This document shows, piece by piece, positions 1 through 12,392 of a stretch of DNA of 64,000 bases. A program made the position numbers and the translations under genes. The stretch comes from Prunus persica (lineage: Eukaryota; Streptophyta; Magnoliopsida; Rosales; Rosaceae): contig NC_034015.1 of the NCBI RefSeq assembly GCF_000346465.2, positions 16,787,510-16,851,509 of the forward strand, in the 5' to 3' direction. The notes beneath the pieces are model-generated. The model saw only the letters and a list, made by a program, of their open reading frames with translations. It had not been told where the DNA came from and made no database searches. Within the stretch, counting starts at the first letter, position 1. Each line of letters starts with the position of its first letter.

Positions 1-660
1 CGTTTTTCAGTGGCTATCCACCTAATATGTTTATGTTTTCAGTAGTAGTCCACCGAATATGTTTCCATTTTTCAGTGGTAGTCTACTGAATTCGTTTTTT
101 GTTTCCTTGAATTTTGTTTCTTGTTTCAGTGATCATCTACCGAATTCGTTATTGAGTTTGTACATTTACCCTTCGTTGGTGAAATTGGTGGGCTAATCCA
201 AATAATGGTATATTCAAATGGTACATTTAGAGGTTTGGATTAGAGCAACTTATTAGGTATTCTTATCGGAATGTAGATAAGATTGTTGTATCTACCTTCA
301 TTGAGAGATGGCATCCCAAAATGAACATCTTTGACATGCCTTTTGGTGAGATGACCATCACATTGGATGATGTGTCATCTATTTTAAGGGCGTCACCTTG
401 TTTTCGTTCCTTCAATGAGAGTAAGGTCAAAATATATTACATTAAATTTGTAGTCGAAAATAAGTTACTGAAAAAATAAATATATTTCGGTTCGTTGCCA
501 CTGAATTGTAGGCAAAAATTGGTAATACGCCACCGAACACTGTTCCATATTATGGTGGATCTCCACTGCATCTGAAGTTAACGTCCGGTCAAACACCACC
601 GAAATAGGTGCAATATTTCAGTGGCATCCCACCGAACTTACCTATCGCGTTGGGTACTGG
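1..660 (+). mobile_element. Plant-mobile-domain (PMD) transposon remnant with CAGTGG/CCACCGAA repeats
   Basis: One plus-strand frame at about 243-420 reads as part of a plant mobile domain. It has Ile-Glu-Arg-Trp-His-Pro, then Met-Pro-Phe-Gly-Glu-Met-Thr-Ile-Thr-Leu-Asp-Asp-Val, the conserved core of the 'aminotransferase-like plant mobile domain' carried by some Mutator and Ty3 elements and by MAIN-type host genes. The frame has no start codon and no conserved continuation. On both sides, at about 5-150 and 485-640, lie degenerate units of the form CAGTGG-spacer-CCACCGAA, each able to fold into a short stem. I read this as the broken end of a larger element that continues beyond the left edge. 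It could also be a decayed MAIN-like gene. The protein motif is seen directly; the element class is inferred. Confidence 0.55.
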
Positions 661-1544
661 TGTGCTAAACGCAACCAGTGAACCATCATGAAATCCTAAG
701 CTTGAAAAACGGCAAAAAATAAACTCATAACTCATTTGAAGCCTCTCTAACGTCAATCTCACCCTTCATGAATAAATACAATATATTTTTTCACCAATAT
801 AAGCGTATAAACCTCATTAGGGTTGTAGAAACATGATGGTTTGAGAAAAAAGTCTAACTAGGGTTGCAGGAACATATGTGGAGTGTAGTGAGCAAATTTA
901 ATTTGAATACTTTTTGTCCTTAACGGTAATTATGTACAAGGGTTAAATAAAGGGAGATTCACTATTATATCCAATACATGAGCCCAAATTATATGAAATG
1001 GACTTTAGAAACACACCCAAAATCCATTTACAACATAACAAAGAGGCTTTTAACTTCTTATAAATTGCAAAACTGCCATCAATTCTTAAAACAAGCCCAA
1101 TCCCAAAATCTCATAAAAATACCCAAAACACTCAATAGGGCATCAAAGTAATTTAATAATCAATATTAAATTCAATAAGGCTAACTATCATTTTTTGGGT
1201 TTTTTTTTTAAATTTGTTTATAGAAATTCAACAGTGTAGGATTTATTTATAATATTAGTGCTAAGAATAGGTATATCACTAAATATCTCTTAAATAAATT
1301 ACTCATACTTAAACTTAGTATGGGTTGCCATTAAAATCTCCCTTTTATATAAGCTTGTGCAATATATCTTGCCTAAAATCTTTCACCAAGCAAACAGAAA
1401 TGAAGTCTATTTCATGTTTCACTATGAATTCTAAGCGATTACCCAAAATATAAAACTAAAAAAATTAAAAATTAAAAATGTATCAAAATGGGAAAAACTA
1501 TCGATCTGAGCTACTCTCCAAATGAAGCAGCAATAGAGCCCTTC
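661..1544. other. AT-rich intergenic spacer
   Basis: No coding frame or recognised repeat was found here. The stretch is AT-rich with short homopolymer runs and separates the PMD remnant from the Mutator-type element that begins at 1554. Part of it may belong to the same decayed transposon as the left-hand repeats, but nothing in the sequence shows this. Confidence 0.5.
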
Positions 1545-2360
1545 CTATGTATGTCGTCCTGCTCACCTAAGGAACTTAAAATGAGATCCTCTTTAATAAA
1601 AACTCTTATATTAATCTATCGGCACATATAGTTAATAGTCTTAACCCTTACTCATGCTACTCTTTTTACTGAAACCAACCCTTTTAATTTGCAAAAACAA
1701 AAAAAAAAAAAACAAAAAAATAGATGCAAGTTGATTTCGACTGAACCCATCTTCTTTGAGTTTTGCATCCGAAAGGTTCATATAGCCGTGGTTCCGACCA
1801 ATATGGTGGAATCATTCATCTTGATTTTAATTCCAGATTCTTATTTACTAAGGGGGCACAGCCGTATGCATCCAAATTATTTGCATTAGAAAGCTACACA
1901 ATCAAAGAAAGAACATCCAAATTGTTTTCTGAAGAGTAATTACCAATTTTCTATAATAAAAAATTCAAAGAAAAAATTTGAAGTCGAGTTAAACAATAGA
2001 CACAAGAAGAAGTTGCCTTTGAAAAGGTTGGTTAGATTGTCTCCGTTGATATTTTTCAAAATCCAAACAGGCTTTGTAGTCAAAAGCCAAAGCAGAAGAC
2101 ATTATCATCCCAACTGTTATTATATCATCTGTGAAAAAGAGCGAGAGGAGAGGATGAGAAGGAGAAGATTACTGGGGAGGAAGGAAGACAAGCGTTGAAA
2201 TTCTTTGTATTTTTATTTTTATTTTTGCAAACTAAAAGGGTTTGTTTGAGTAAAAAGAGGAGCATCAGTGAGGGTTAAGATTATTAACTATATGTGGTTT
2301 TTGTTCACGAGTCATAACCTCATTTTTAGGTTCTTAGGCGAGCAGGACTGACTATGTATG
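1545..2360. mobile_element. Non-autonomous Mutator-like element with 9-bp target duplication
   Basis: The 9-bp word CTATGTATG occurs at 1545-1553 and again at 2352-2360, directly outside a pair of long inverted repeats. The left arm starts TCGTCCTGCTCACCTAAG at 1554. The right arm, read on the minus strand from 2351, starts TCAGTCCTGCTCGCCTAAG. The arms stay alignable, with gaps, for about 140 bp, down to CCCTTTTAATTTGCAAAAA on the left and CCCTTTTAGTTTGCAAAAA on the right. Long terminal inverted repeats with a 9-bp target duplication are the hallmark of Mutator-like elements. The 798-bp body has an A-rich stretch and no convincing transposase frame, so the element is non-autonomous. A 14-bp direct repeat TGAGCTACTCTCCA lies just outside both ends (about 1507-1520 and 2359-2372) and is unexplained. 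Confidence 0.85.
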
Positions 2361-2798
2361 AGCTACTCTCCAGAGGCGCACTCTACGCAAATTGCACAAA
2401 CAAATGAAAACATAAAATAAATAAAAAATTGAAGTTGACACTCGAAATGACAGTAATAGCATGGTATAACAATCAAGAAAACATGCATTCCAACACCTAC
2501 TTCTCTGAAGGGAGGCGGGTGTTTACCTCTACAAAGCACAGGAAGAAGAAAGGAACTTAAATTATGAGCATACCAACTTCCTCTGCCCTTAGTTTGTTCC
2601 TTACAAATCAGTAGAAACACAAATTGTTCCCTTTGCTTTACAAGTACCGGGCATTGTCAATCTATAAAGAGTTATTGAGCAATTGGGACAAACCCCAGTT
2701 TCTTATAATGCTTTTTCTTTTGTCTTCGTCATCCTTTGAACAGAAAAGCCAACTACTCTAATTTCTTGAACTAATGACGGAAGACGGTGCACCGGTAA
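2361..2798. other. Spacer and probable 3' UTR of the E2 gene
   Basis: No independent gene is visible. The part nearest 2799 is expected to be the 3' untranslated region of the minus-strand E2 gene. I saw no repeat boundary in it. Confidence 0.4.
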
Positions 2799-4958
2799 TT
2801 ACACTTTATCATCATGAAACCACCATCTCGTCTCCTTGGGAGATCTGCCATTTCTACAATTCTTTACATATCGGTCATTATCTTCCGGACGTTGCTGCAG
2901 GCATGGACAAAGTGCTTTAGATACATATCCCCTACATATTTCACTCTAGTATCCCATTTAATTGCAAATTCCTTAAGGGGGCATGCCCAATGTTTACAAT
3001 ATAATGATTGGTATTTTAGCAGAATAAATTGAAAGCATACCCTCATGCAATCAGTGTCAAAATTGTGACTGGACATGATATACTTCCTAGTTTTTTTCTG
3101 TATATTAATGGAGAGGGGGGGAAAGACTTGCTAGTTAAAAGATTTGAAAACACCAAGCTGCAGAAAAAAGGGAACACAAACCTTCATGGTGGAGCTTGAT
3201 AGCATGGAGAGAATGCTAATACAGATGGAACTAACAGTCATGGCTGGTGACCATGAATCGTACAAAATATCTACAAAATTCCATATCAACAATAGAGCAC
3301 ATCAGGTGAGGCAGCGAGGGTAAAACTAAAAAAAATCATATTCTTTTAAATACAATGTAACTTTAACTTTAACTCATTGGATTCATAATGGATCAATTTT
3401 CCTGGGAGATAAAGAATGTTTGATACACCACGAAGTCAGCAATGAAAAATGACAACTTAAAGCTGCTGTGATATTATACCACCTTTAATTTATGTATGAT
3501 TAAAATCTCCATTACATAAAAATTAATCTGAACTAACAGACTAAACATATCCAGGCTGGCAATGACCAACCAAACCTACAGCAAAAATCACTATTCAGCA
3601 GGATTTCCAAGGCTAGCTTTACTATGCAATATAAGTCACGAAAACAATTTCACAACCAAATACGCCCCCCTTCCCCCGCGCTTCTTCCTTCCCCACAAGG
3701 CTTTCACAACAGCCAATAAAGGAGTAAAGTTTTATTATTATCTCACAAAAAATTTGTTTCAGCTAACTAAATATTTTCAGCAAGAAATGTTTTGATAAGA
3801 AACTGAGGTTGAAATGAAACACTGACTCATATTTTTCAAGTAATGATAATAAATTTATGTGTAAAAAAAAAAAAAGCAACAAAGGATGATTCAAGTCCAT
3901 TATGAGGACAAGACTGTCACTTTTAACAAATGATGAATACCAAATCAAGAAAAAGAAAGAAAGAAATAATCCTCGTACCTGAGAAGAAAAAGGATCGATG
4001 ATTAAACTATGTACAAATCACATATCAGTTATCACAAAACAGAGCAAAGATCAGTAACTTATGACATCAAAAGATTAACTGGAACCCATAAATTACCTAA
4101 ACAGATATGACCGTTGCTATAAATATGAGGATGCAGTGGAGCAGGAGGGATAAATATAACCTGTTCATCCCACCACAAGGATTCAGACCAAAACAGGTTA
4201 AATCACCAGTTTTATGGAAATCAAAATCTACCCAACATAAAATGATTTGTAGATATATGTTCAAGCAAATGCATATCACACAAACTGATGGATTTGGACG
4301 AACCTGTGGGGCTTCCATTGGGTAATGCTCAGGAAAATCGACCTGAAGCTGATAGGTCTCATTAGAATAGAGAGTTCCAGGGGCTCCATTGACTTCAATC
4401 ACCCACCTTTGCATCACAAATCCCACAACACAATAATGAATTGAATTGAAGTAACTGAAGCAGAAAAACATAGACATTGAAGAGAAAAAGTAGACATTCA
4501 TAAACCCCAAAAGAGTTCATTCGCCAAATAAAACTGTTAAGGGGGAAAAAAAGAAAGGAAATTTAAACAGAAAAGCGAAAACGGCAATAAGTGTGAGATG
4601 CATAAGTTATAAATTCTTATCCTCCTCTAATTCCATTGAATTTTCTTTCTGGGCAAACAAACAGAAAGTAAAAAAAGAGAAGACCTTTGGAGATTATCGG
4701 TGACTTTGTGTTTGAAACCTGCCGGGGGATTGACCTGCCACTCCAGGAGCTCCTTCTGGAGCCGATTGCAAGCAATCTTACTCAAAGTCTGAAAATTGAA
4801 AAAACAAACACAAAACCCAAAATCAAAATCAAAAACAAAGAAACCCAATCAAAAATCAAAAACCAAAAAACAGAAATTGCAAAAGAAAGCGATTATGAGA
4901 TTGTGCTGCGCTTGAAATTAGGGCAAACCTTGCGACCGGAGGCGGAGGAGCTGGTCAT
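2799..4958 (-). CDS. UBC17: Ubiquitin-conjugating enzyme E2, UBC15-18 / UBE2W type
   Basis: Six coding exons on the minus strand (4958-4929, 4788-4685, 4406-4304, 4160-4097, 3270-3182, 2894-2799) join in phase to 161 codons plus stop, the length I recall for Arabidopsis UBC15-18. The protein starts Met-Thr-Ser-Ser-Ser-Ala. The active-site region reads HPHIYSNGHIC, with the catalytic Cys at about residue 99. The tail ends WWFHDDKV. The usual E2 HPN motif is HPH here. That and the WW-aromatic-HDD tail match metazoan UBE2W, the E2 known to ubiquitinate free N-termini, so the plant protein probably acts with an E3 in mono-ubiquitination in the cytosol or nucleus. Which of UBC15-18 is the true orthologue is not decided by this sequence; the symbol rests on the neighbouring genes. 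A GA repeat lies just upstream of the start, probably in the 5' UTR. Confidence 0.93.
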
Positions 4959-7102
4959 GCTTTTTCTCTAGAAAATGGTCGAGAGAGAGAGAGAGAGAGT
5001 AGAATGTGATGGTGGTGGTGTTGACGAGAGACGAAAGGGACAAAGAGGGACCGGGCGGCCACGGTTTCACAACTCGTCTGTGTTCCCCACCATATCCGAT
5101 TTTGTATACTTATATATTTTTTTTCTTATTGTTATCTCTGCCAAGGTGGCTCTTCACGGTGACGAGGTTACTTTATGCGCCCTGGCTAAACGACGTCGTA
5201 GCCTCCTTTTACCTACTAATCACGTCGTCTCTCTTTTTTGTTTTTTTATTTTAGAGTTTTTCATTGGTAGTTGTAGGTCTTTTCCCTCAAGTGTTTGGAC
5301 ACTTACCAATTAAATACTTATGCTGTTTTATATTGTTCAATGAAAATCCAAAAAAAAATTGTAATATGAGTTCATATTGCATGCAAACATTTACAAGAGA
5401 TAACTACTCTAATTTAGAGAAATAGAAAATTCGAACCTTATATCATAATCAACTGGTCTAACTCACGTTTTTTTAAACTATGAATCTTGATGAATTCACT
5501 TTTTTATTTTATGATTTAAATTTGTTCACTTGTAGATTGTTCCATTGTTGATTAGATTTGGGGAATTGGATCCTATTGTCACTACTAGAATTGATTCTCT
5601 TGGTTGGACCAATGGGCAATTATCTTTCATATTTGCAGTATATGCATTGGCCACTTCAAATGGGCATTTTGCTTTGAAAGAAAAGAAGAAGAAAAAAAAA
5701 CAGAGACGCTTCTTAGGCGCACAGCCTATAGTTATAGTTTGTGAGTTGAGCTCCACAAAGTGAAGGCCGAAAGGCAGTTAGTGATTCTCTCAGTATCTTT
5801 GAAGTAAGGTTCCACTTTCCACCCAACTTCATGTATATCCACATTGTGTCAATTTGCCAAATATTCCTTTGAAACAAGCACTTCCACAAGCAGGTGGATA
5901 AGTTAAATAATTAGTAAGTGACTTTTGTTCAAGAATTTGATTCTTACATTATTGTTTCTCTTCTTCTTTTTTTTGGAGAAAGAATTAGTGATTCGAACTT
6001 GATACCTTTTTTACCTTCGATACTTAAAACTATTGTTCTATAATCGAGTCTACGTGGTCGGCGGCTGGAGTAAAGGCCAAGTCAAACTCAAAAGCAGTGT
6101 TTCAATGTCCACACTAAGCAGTAAAAAGTAAAGAAGAAAACCAAATAATGCCTCATATTTTTTAATTTGTGTCCATTTTCTTAGGTGGGCTATGTCATTG
6201 CCTCCAGTTGACTTTACCTCTAAGTTATCAATATAAAGTTTGTATCTGGTTGAGGCCAATTAGGATTAGCATATTCCAGCCTTGATTAATGGAAATGTTG
6301 CAGGACAATTTGTCATGCGCAATCTTCCAATGTTTGGTTTCATTATATGCTTGGGAAGGCAAGAGATTCTTTTCTTAAAATGCATTACAAGTAATCTTTT
6401 TTATGAGTGACAATCGAATCGCAGTGTATACCATGGACCTTAATTTTTATTTTTATTAATTTTTAAAGTAAAAATTAAAATTAAAATTAAAAAATAATGT
6501 GGTGAATAAAGAACTAGATGCAAATAGACATTCCAATTTGATGGCAAAATAAAAAATAGACATTCCAATTTATTAGTGATGATATTAGTAGATTGGATAA
6601 TTCAAAGGTCAATGTGATGTAACGGTCAACTTTATTTTGCCAAAATCCCGTTGGTTTCCAGAAGGAAATGGAAAGTAGCAACAAGGCCAATGCCTTAACT
6701 CAAACGCCAAAAGATGTTATGTCCAAGCGTCAATGTTCGGATTTTGAACCCCGGGGCCGAAAACTGTGACATCTGGTAGACGTCAACTTGAGCAAGCTGT
6801 GAAGTTGCAAGTTGTAACCTTCCGACAAAACTTCGACCGTGAAGATTAAAGAGTGAATATTTATAAACTCTTTGCAAAATATAGCATTTTCTCACTTTTA
6901 TTTACATGAGATTCCTATAGAACATCAAAAACAGTGTTCAAGAAAATGTTTCCCATGATTATTTGTCAGCTCCCAATTCCACGTTTTGGCTGGCGTCGGT
7001 TAGCGGGCATTTTTGCTCCACACATCTCAATCTCGCAAACAAATGCGAGATCACTCTCTAGGAAACAGTCATGGTAAAATTAACACAAACCTTACTTCAG
7101 GG
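4959..7102. other. Intergenic region with SINE-like fragments
   Basis: A GA microsatellite at 4980-5000 lies in the probable 5' UTR/promoter of the E2 gene. Two reverse-strand patches at about 5412-5470 and 5985-6060 have a box-B-like GTTCGAAT preceded by a box-A-like AGTCYAGTTG, and look like decayed tRNA-derived SINE heads. A 72-codon open frame at 5545-5763 ends in a Lys-rich run; I do not recognise it and do not call it a gene. The rest, up to the dehydrogenase stop codon, is AT-rich spacer. Confidence 0.4.
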
Positions 7103-10100
7103 CTAAGAACTAAGAGAGTGCGGAAGAACTTTATATGGGTTGAGTATCCCTTTGGGGTCCAGCATTTTCTTGATGGAAGCCATCAAGCTCACCTGTCCAA
7201 GCAGATTCTGTGTTTAGACATTTTATATAAAGAAACTGAAGAGTCTCGAGGGGGAAGTAGAGAGAAGAAAACACCAAGCAGGTCACTCTCCATCTCATAT
7301 TCACATAACACTCACAGTAGCAGTTGGCTTGCTGTAGAAAATCTCATTAGCTTTCATCAGTCCAAGGCCGTGCTCTGCACTAATGCTCCCACGATGCTTA
7401 GATGTCCACTCGTAGACAAAGGGTTCGATTTGTGTCAAAATCTACAGATGCACTGAAGATAATAATTAAACTGCACCAAAGAAAATGTACGAATAGCTCT
7501 ATAATTAAGGTACAAGGAAATTACCCCATCATCATACTGTGCAGTTGAAATATTAAGATGCAAATTACCATCTCCAAGATGGCCATATCCAACTACATTA
7601 GCTGAATCACCTAAAGATTTAAATAAAACAAAAGGTGTATATTCAAAATTACTATTAAAAAAATTATCTTCCAGAATCCAAACAAATATAGATGTCGCGG
7701 GATCACATTGCACAAAAGAATAATAATAAAACTAAATAAAATCCCTAAACTTGTGTCATACTTGACAAGGGCACCATTGAAACAGTACCACTCTTTCAAG
7801 GGACTACCTGCAGTTGAATGTCCACACCCAAACCCACTCAACCCCTAAAGTGGATAGGTATGGCCACTGCAGCAAGAAGCTAAAGAATATTTCAATTATT
7901 GTAAGCAATAAGAAGCATTTACTCACTGAGTCTAGTTCTCATTTCCTCAACAAGATCATACATCTTTTCAACAGGTAATGATAAATCGTATTTGTAAACA
8001 GCTCCTGCTTTCATCAATGCTTCTGGTATTCCCTGCCACCATAAATATACGACCAACTGAAGGATAGGATGCTTACGAAAAGACGTAAATATTTGCTTCT
8101 TCATGTATATCAAAAAGGGGATAATGATCGTTGAAAATCTTAATGACCTGACGGCTGAAATTATTGCTACTCTTACTAAATGGTTATTAATGACAAGAAA
8201 ATGATAGATAGGAATAACAATCCTGCAGCTACATTTCCTGCCTGCCACCAATTTCTCAGACAGAAAAAGTCAAAATGGTTTAATAGTAAGAATAAGAACG
8301 CATAGAAACATGAAGAAAAAGTAATCATGAGAAAAAAGTGAAATTTTTATATCATATATCGATCAACACTGATAATTGAGACCAAAGCAAGTAAAATACA
8401 GGTCCAGAAGACAGAAAAAAGTGGTTTTCTTTAATGAAGATTAGTTTCGCTTCCTGATTCATGAATTCAAAGCACCACATTGAATAATCATGAATATGAG
8501 AATTAAAAACCAAGGACGAGGCTTGGATTGAGGAGGAAAAGAAAAAAGAAAAAAGAGTACCTCGCGTATACGCCAGAATGATGATGCTTGGTTTATGTCT
8601 TGTGCTAGAGCTCCGTCAGAAATCAAACCAGCTTCCATTGCATGAAGCAGGAAGCCCTCGAGCTTCTGTCTGTATCCAAATACTCGTGATTTTTATGATT
8701 ATGAGCATGCCAATAATTGTTAACTACAAAGCAAAGATACTGAATAACAATAGTCTATTTCCAGTTATGTGTCAGTTTTCTTTAAACCCTAACTTGTTTC
8801 AAAATAAGGTGTTTAAAAGTAAAAATAAAAATGGAAATATATTTGCAGGACCACAGGACCACCAAGAGGAGCCAATGAGGAACTGGACCTCAATGCTAAA
8901 GAAAATTAATTAAGCTAGGGTTAAAGCACTCTCATTCAAGCAGGTGAATAATTACAAGTGGAAAAGAGGTTACCTGTCGTAAGGTTCATCACTGCCTGTT
9001 GTCTCAATCAAAATATAAAATTTGTGCAATGTGGGAGGTAATGGGTTCCGAACACCATCTAAGTGATTTAGAACCTGCTATGTAAAATACAATGAGTAGG
9101 CTTCAAAATGAAACAGTGATAAAGCAGCAAGGCTATTTTAGGCAATGTGCTATGCATCCACTTCACTTCTACAAGTGCTATGCATCTGATAATAGGACCA
9201 TACTTGCATTGAAGTCGAAACAGAGACGGTGATATAGTTTGTTGTAACTACAGAGGTTGAGCACACACTAAGTTCCTCAAAATTCAAAAAAAGCAAAAAC
9301 AAAGAAAAACTATGAAACCTGAAAGCTTGATATGCACCAATAATGAAAATATCTAATCTGTGGCAGAAAGCTCACCAAATCCAATGACTTGCTATCCAAA
9401 AATTCAAAGGCAGATAGAATTTCCCCAAGTTTCCTCTTTGCTTCCATTAGAAGTTTCTGATTTATAGCGTAAAGGTGAGGAACCACTTTTTTAAGCGGGA
9501 GAAATGAGCTAAAAAAGTGATGAACTTGTAAAATAATAATAACAACTGGATATCAATATCTGCATTCTACTGAGCTTAATTTAGCAGAACTTATGAAGAA
9601 GCGCGACAATTTCCTGTCAAAGAAACTATCTTACCTGGCAGCTAAAGTAATCGCTGCATGCAAGGAAAGCTACATTTACTGAAAATAACTTTGGAGGGGT
9701 AAGTATGGAAACCTTGGATACAATTCCCAAAGATCCTTCACTGCCTACATTAGTGATAAACAAAAATTATACGATCACATCCTCACTAAAAAAATCCTAG
9801 TCTTCTACACAGAAATAAAAAACAATTTAAGTGTTCAGTACATACCTATGAACAAATGCTTTAGGTCATACCCGGTATTATCTTTGCGTAAAGTCCCAAG
9901 CATGTCAATAACATTACCATCAGCCAAAACAACTTCTAGACCTGTGAGATACGGTAAAATAAAATATACTTCAGTGCAGAACAACTATTAACAAAAGATT
10001 CTCTAAGAACCATGCCATTTGCAAAATATCAAGTTTCTACCAGCTCTTAAATACTTCAGAAATCAAAAAATTATTTGTTTTGGCAGAAGTCCATAATTAT

Positions 10101-12163
10101 TGGTGTAAAGTCATAAGCAATTTAAACTAAGATAACCAATGAGGTTTGAAGCAGATGACTGTCAAACATCAAAGTTATGTGAATTCCTCACCAAGTACGT
10201 TTCCATGAAGTGATCCATAGCGGACAAGGCGCAAACCACCTGCATTGGTCGAAACGTTTCCACCAATCTGACAGCTTCCTTTTGCACCTAAGTCCAGTGG
10301 CATAATAAATCTGAATGGAAGCATAAAGTGCTTAAATATGATAAGAACATGAATATCTAGATTTCCATGGTGCGTAATTCAAAAAAGGGGGAAATGTGCG
10401 ACAATCTAACAGTTTAAAGTAGTACATATGCCAAAATTGGATTATAAGTAAATTGCACAACCAGAGATGAGAATCTACAAAAGAAACATATAACTACGAA
10501 TAAGGACAAGCGCGGTGGGTGGGCAAATCATGAGGAGATCATGCAACTAATAAATTAAGTTGTAGCCCTGTTTTATGGCATTTGATCCTGTCATTGCAGG
10601 TCCTGTTAGCAAAGAAAGTGATAGATTACAGAAATTACCCTTGGTTGTCCAAGAAAGTAATCAGATTTTCCAAAATGCATCCTCCCTCGCATACCAGAAT
10701 ACCACTCACCTGAAAGTAGGGATCAGGGAATCTCTTCATAAGCATGCAGTTTTACTGTTGCAACCATTTGAAAAATTGACTTCATGAATTGTTGGAGCAC
10801 CAGACTAAATACTTAGCATTGAATGTCTACCTTGTCAAAAGATATTATGTTGTTCATCAAACTCATATTGACAATCACCTGCAAATACAGAAGGCTACTC
10901 AGGTGAAAATATCAGAAGTATGATAGATCTTTAACAAAACCACACAGCCTATGCATAGTATATAATATATCATGTCACAAAAATAAGACGATAAAGCTCT
11001 CATTTTTCAAACTTAGGTAGATGATAGAAAATGCCACCGCTAAATAACCACTCTCATCCATTAAAGAAGCAGAACAAACCACATTACTTCATCAAAAACT
11101 GGAACACTTCCGCCCACAAGACCAGTATTCCCACCTTGAGGAACAACAGCCAAGCATCTGGAATTACAATATTTAAGAATCTGTGAGACCTGCAAGGAAG
11201 AAATAAATACATAGAAGTCCTTAATTTGTAATAAATCTATCAAAAGCAATTGAGACATACACACATGAAAATTCAGGCTTTTAAGAGTGAGCTATAGGAA
11301 TCCTGGAAACTTTTATGGTAATAATAAGACTCCTGGAAGAGAAGAAGTCAACCTCCTCAGTGGACCGAGGTTGCAGCAGAAGCTTACTTGAGCCTTTGTA
11401 TTTGTGCATCCAGTCTGTGTTTGCAGTCGCCAGCCACTCTTCATCCTCAATTACACCCTTCTCCCCTAATATTTCCTTAAAATAGCTGATATCATCAGAA
11501 TTTAATGTTGAAAAAGAAGGATTCCTCTGAACCTTTGCCGCCAAAGAACCAAAACCTCGGTACTGAAATCTCCTTGTCTTTTCAAGAAGACCCTTTTCCG
11601 TAGAATCTCGGAAAGTCTCTCCTTGATATCTTACGAAGCCAAAACATGTCTGAACATTCCACTTGTGATTATCACTAAAGAAATGGAAATCTCTACAATT
11701 CTTGCCAAAGCCATGCGCATAACCTATTTCGGATGAAAATTCCTTATTAATTTTACAAGAAAGTAATCCACACGTTCATAGTTTAACAACTTAAACACCA
11801 GCAGCATTGAGCTCGAATAATAACCCAATAAACAAAAAGTCATATTTTTCATTTTCTTCAAGACCATTTCTGTTTTCTAAGCAACCAAACGAAACATTTC
11901 TCAAATTCCAAACGATCATATTCCTCATATTTCATCAAACCCAGCTCTTCCTTTCAAACTATAATAGAGAGAGAAAATAGCATTTGATAGAAAGGTACTC
12001 AAATTGGAGATTGAAAAAGAGTCTCTCTTTTCTATTGTAAAATACCTGAAGTAGAGTTGTGGATTGAATTCACAGAATTAATGTTCAATCGGCGATCAAA
12101 GAGTGATCTATTAGAACAGTATCTGAAGAAACTACCGGTAGCTCTCAATCTCAACCTCTCCAT
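7103..12163 (-). CDS. D2HGDH: D-2-hydroxyglutarate dehydrogenase, mitochondrial
   Basis: Fifteen exons on the minus strand join in phase: 12163-12046, 11723-11353, 11189-11088, 10878-10831, 10709-10639, 10310-10192, 9941-9846, 9744-9635, 9456-9376, 9074-8974, 8669-8561, 8032-7927, 7610-7525, 7441-7316, 7192-7103. They encode 577 residues, close to the plant family. The FAD-binding PCMH core has [12 protein letters not shown] at about 180-191. The C-terminal oxidase domain has [11 protein letters not shown] at 487-497 and [11 protein letters not shown] near 527-537, which carry metal/substrate-binding His and Glu residues. The Arg/Ser-rich N-terminus fits a mitochondrial presequence. The enzyme oxidises D-2-hydroxyglutarate to 2-oxoglutarate and, in plants, passes electrons to ETF/ETFQO during Lys catabolism. 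The gene starts 229 bp from the divergent methylthiotransferase gene. Introns are mostly short and I saw no disruption. Confidence 0.95.
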
Positions 12164-12392
12164 TTTTGTAAATTCAGTTTCGGTTTCAGAGTTTCAGCTC
12201 CCTTAAATGAAAGTGAATTTGGTCTTCCATATTTATACGCAACTGAGAGGTCTGATTGGCCCGGCCCAACTGAAATACGACATGTCGGTTTTCGTAATAT
12301 TACCGGGTTTCTTTCTCCTCAGTCGTAAACTGTAATCCCTATCCAACTATCTCTGACGCAGAAAGCTGCGAAGCACGAGCAGTATCTCACCA
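12164..12392. promoter_or_regulatory. Compact divergent promoter between D2HGDH and the tRNA methylthiotransferase
   Basis: Only 229 bp separate the two start codons, which point away from each other, so both 5' UTRs and both core promoters must fit here. I see no clear TATA box, which fits housekeeping-type genes. A CCCGGCCC stretch near 12260 and an ACGACATGTCG palindrome near 12276-12286 are the only notable motifs. Both products go to organelles (mitochondrial and probably plastid/mitochondrial), so shared control is plausible. That is inference; the sequence shows only the spacing. Confidence 0.6.

Noticed and set aside
5545..5763. 72-codon open frame in the E2/dehydrogenase spacer
   Set aside because: Nothing in it is recognised, its end is a poly-Lys run from an A-rich tract, and no promoter or splice context supports it.
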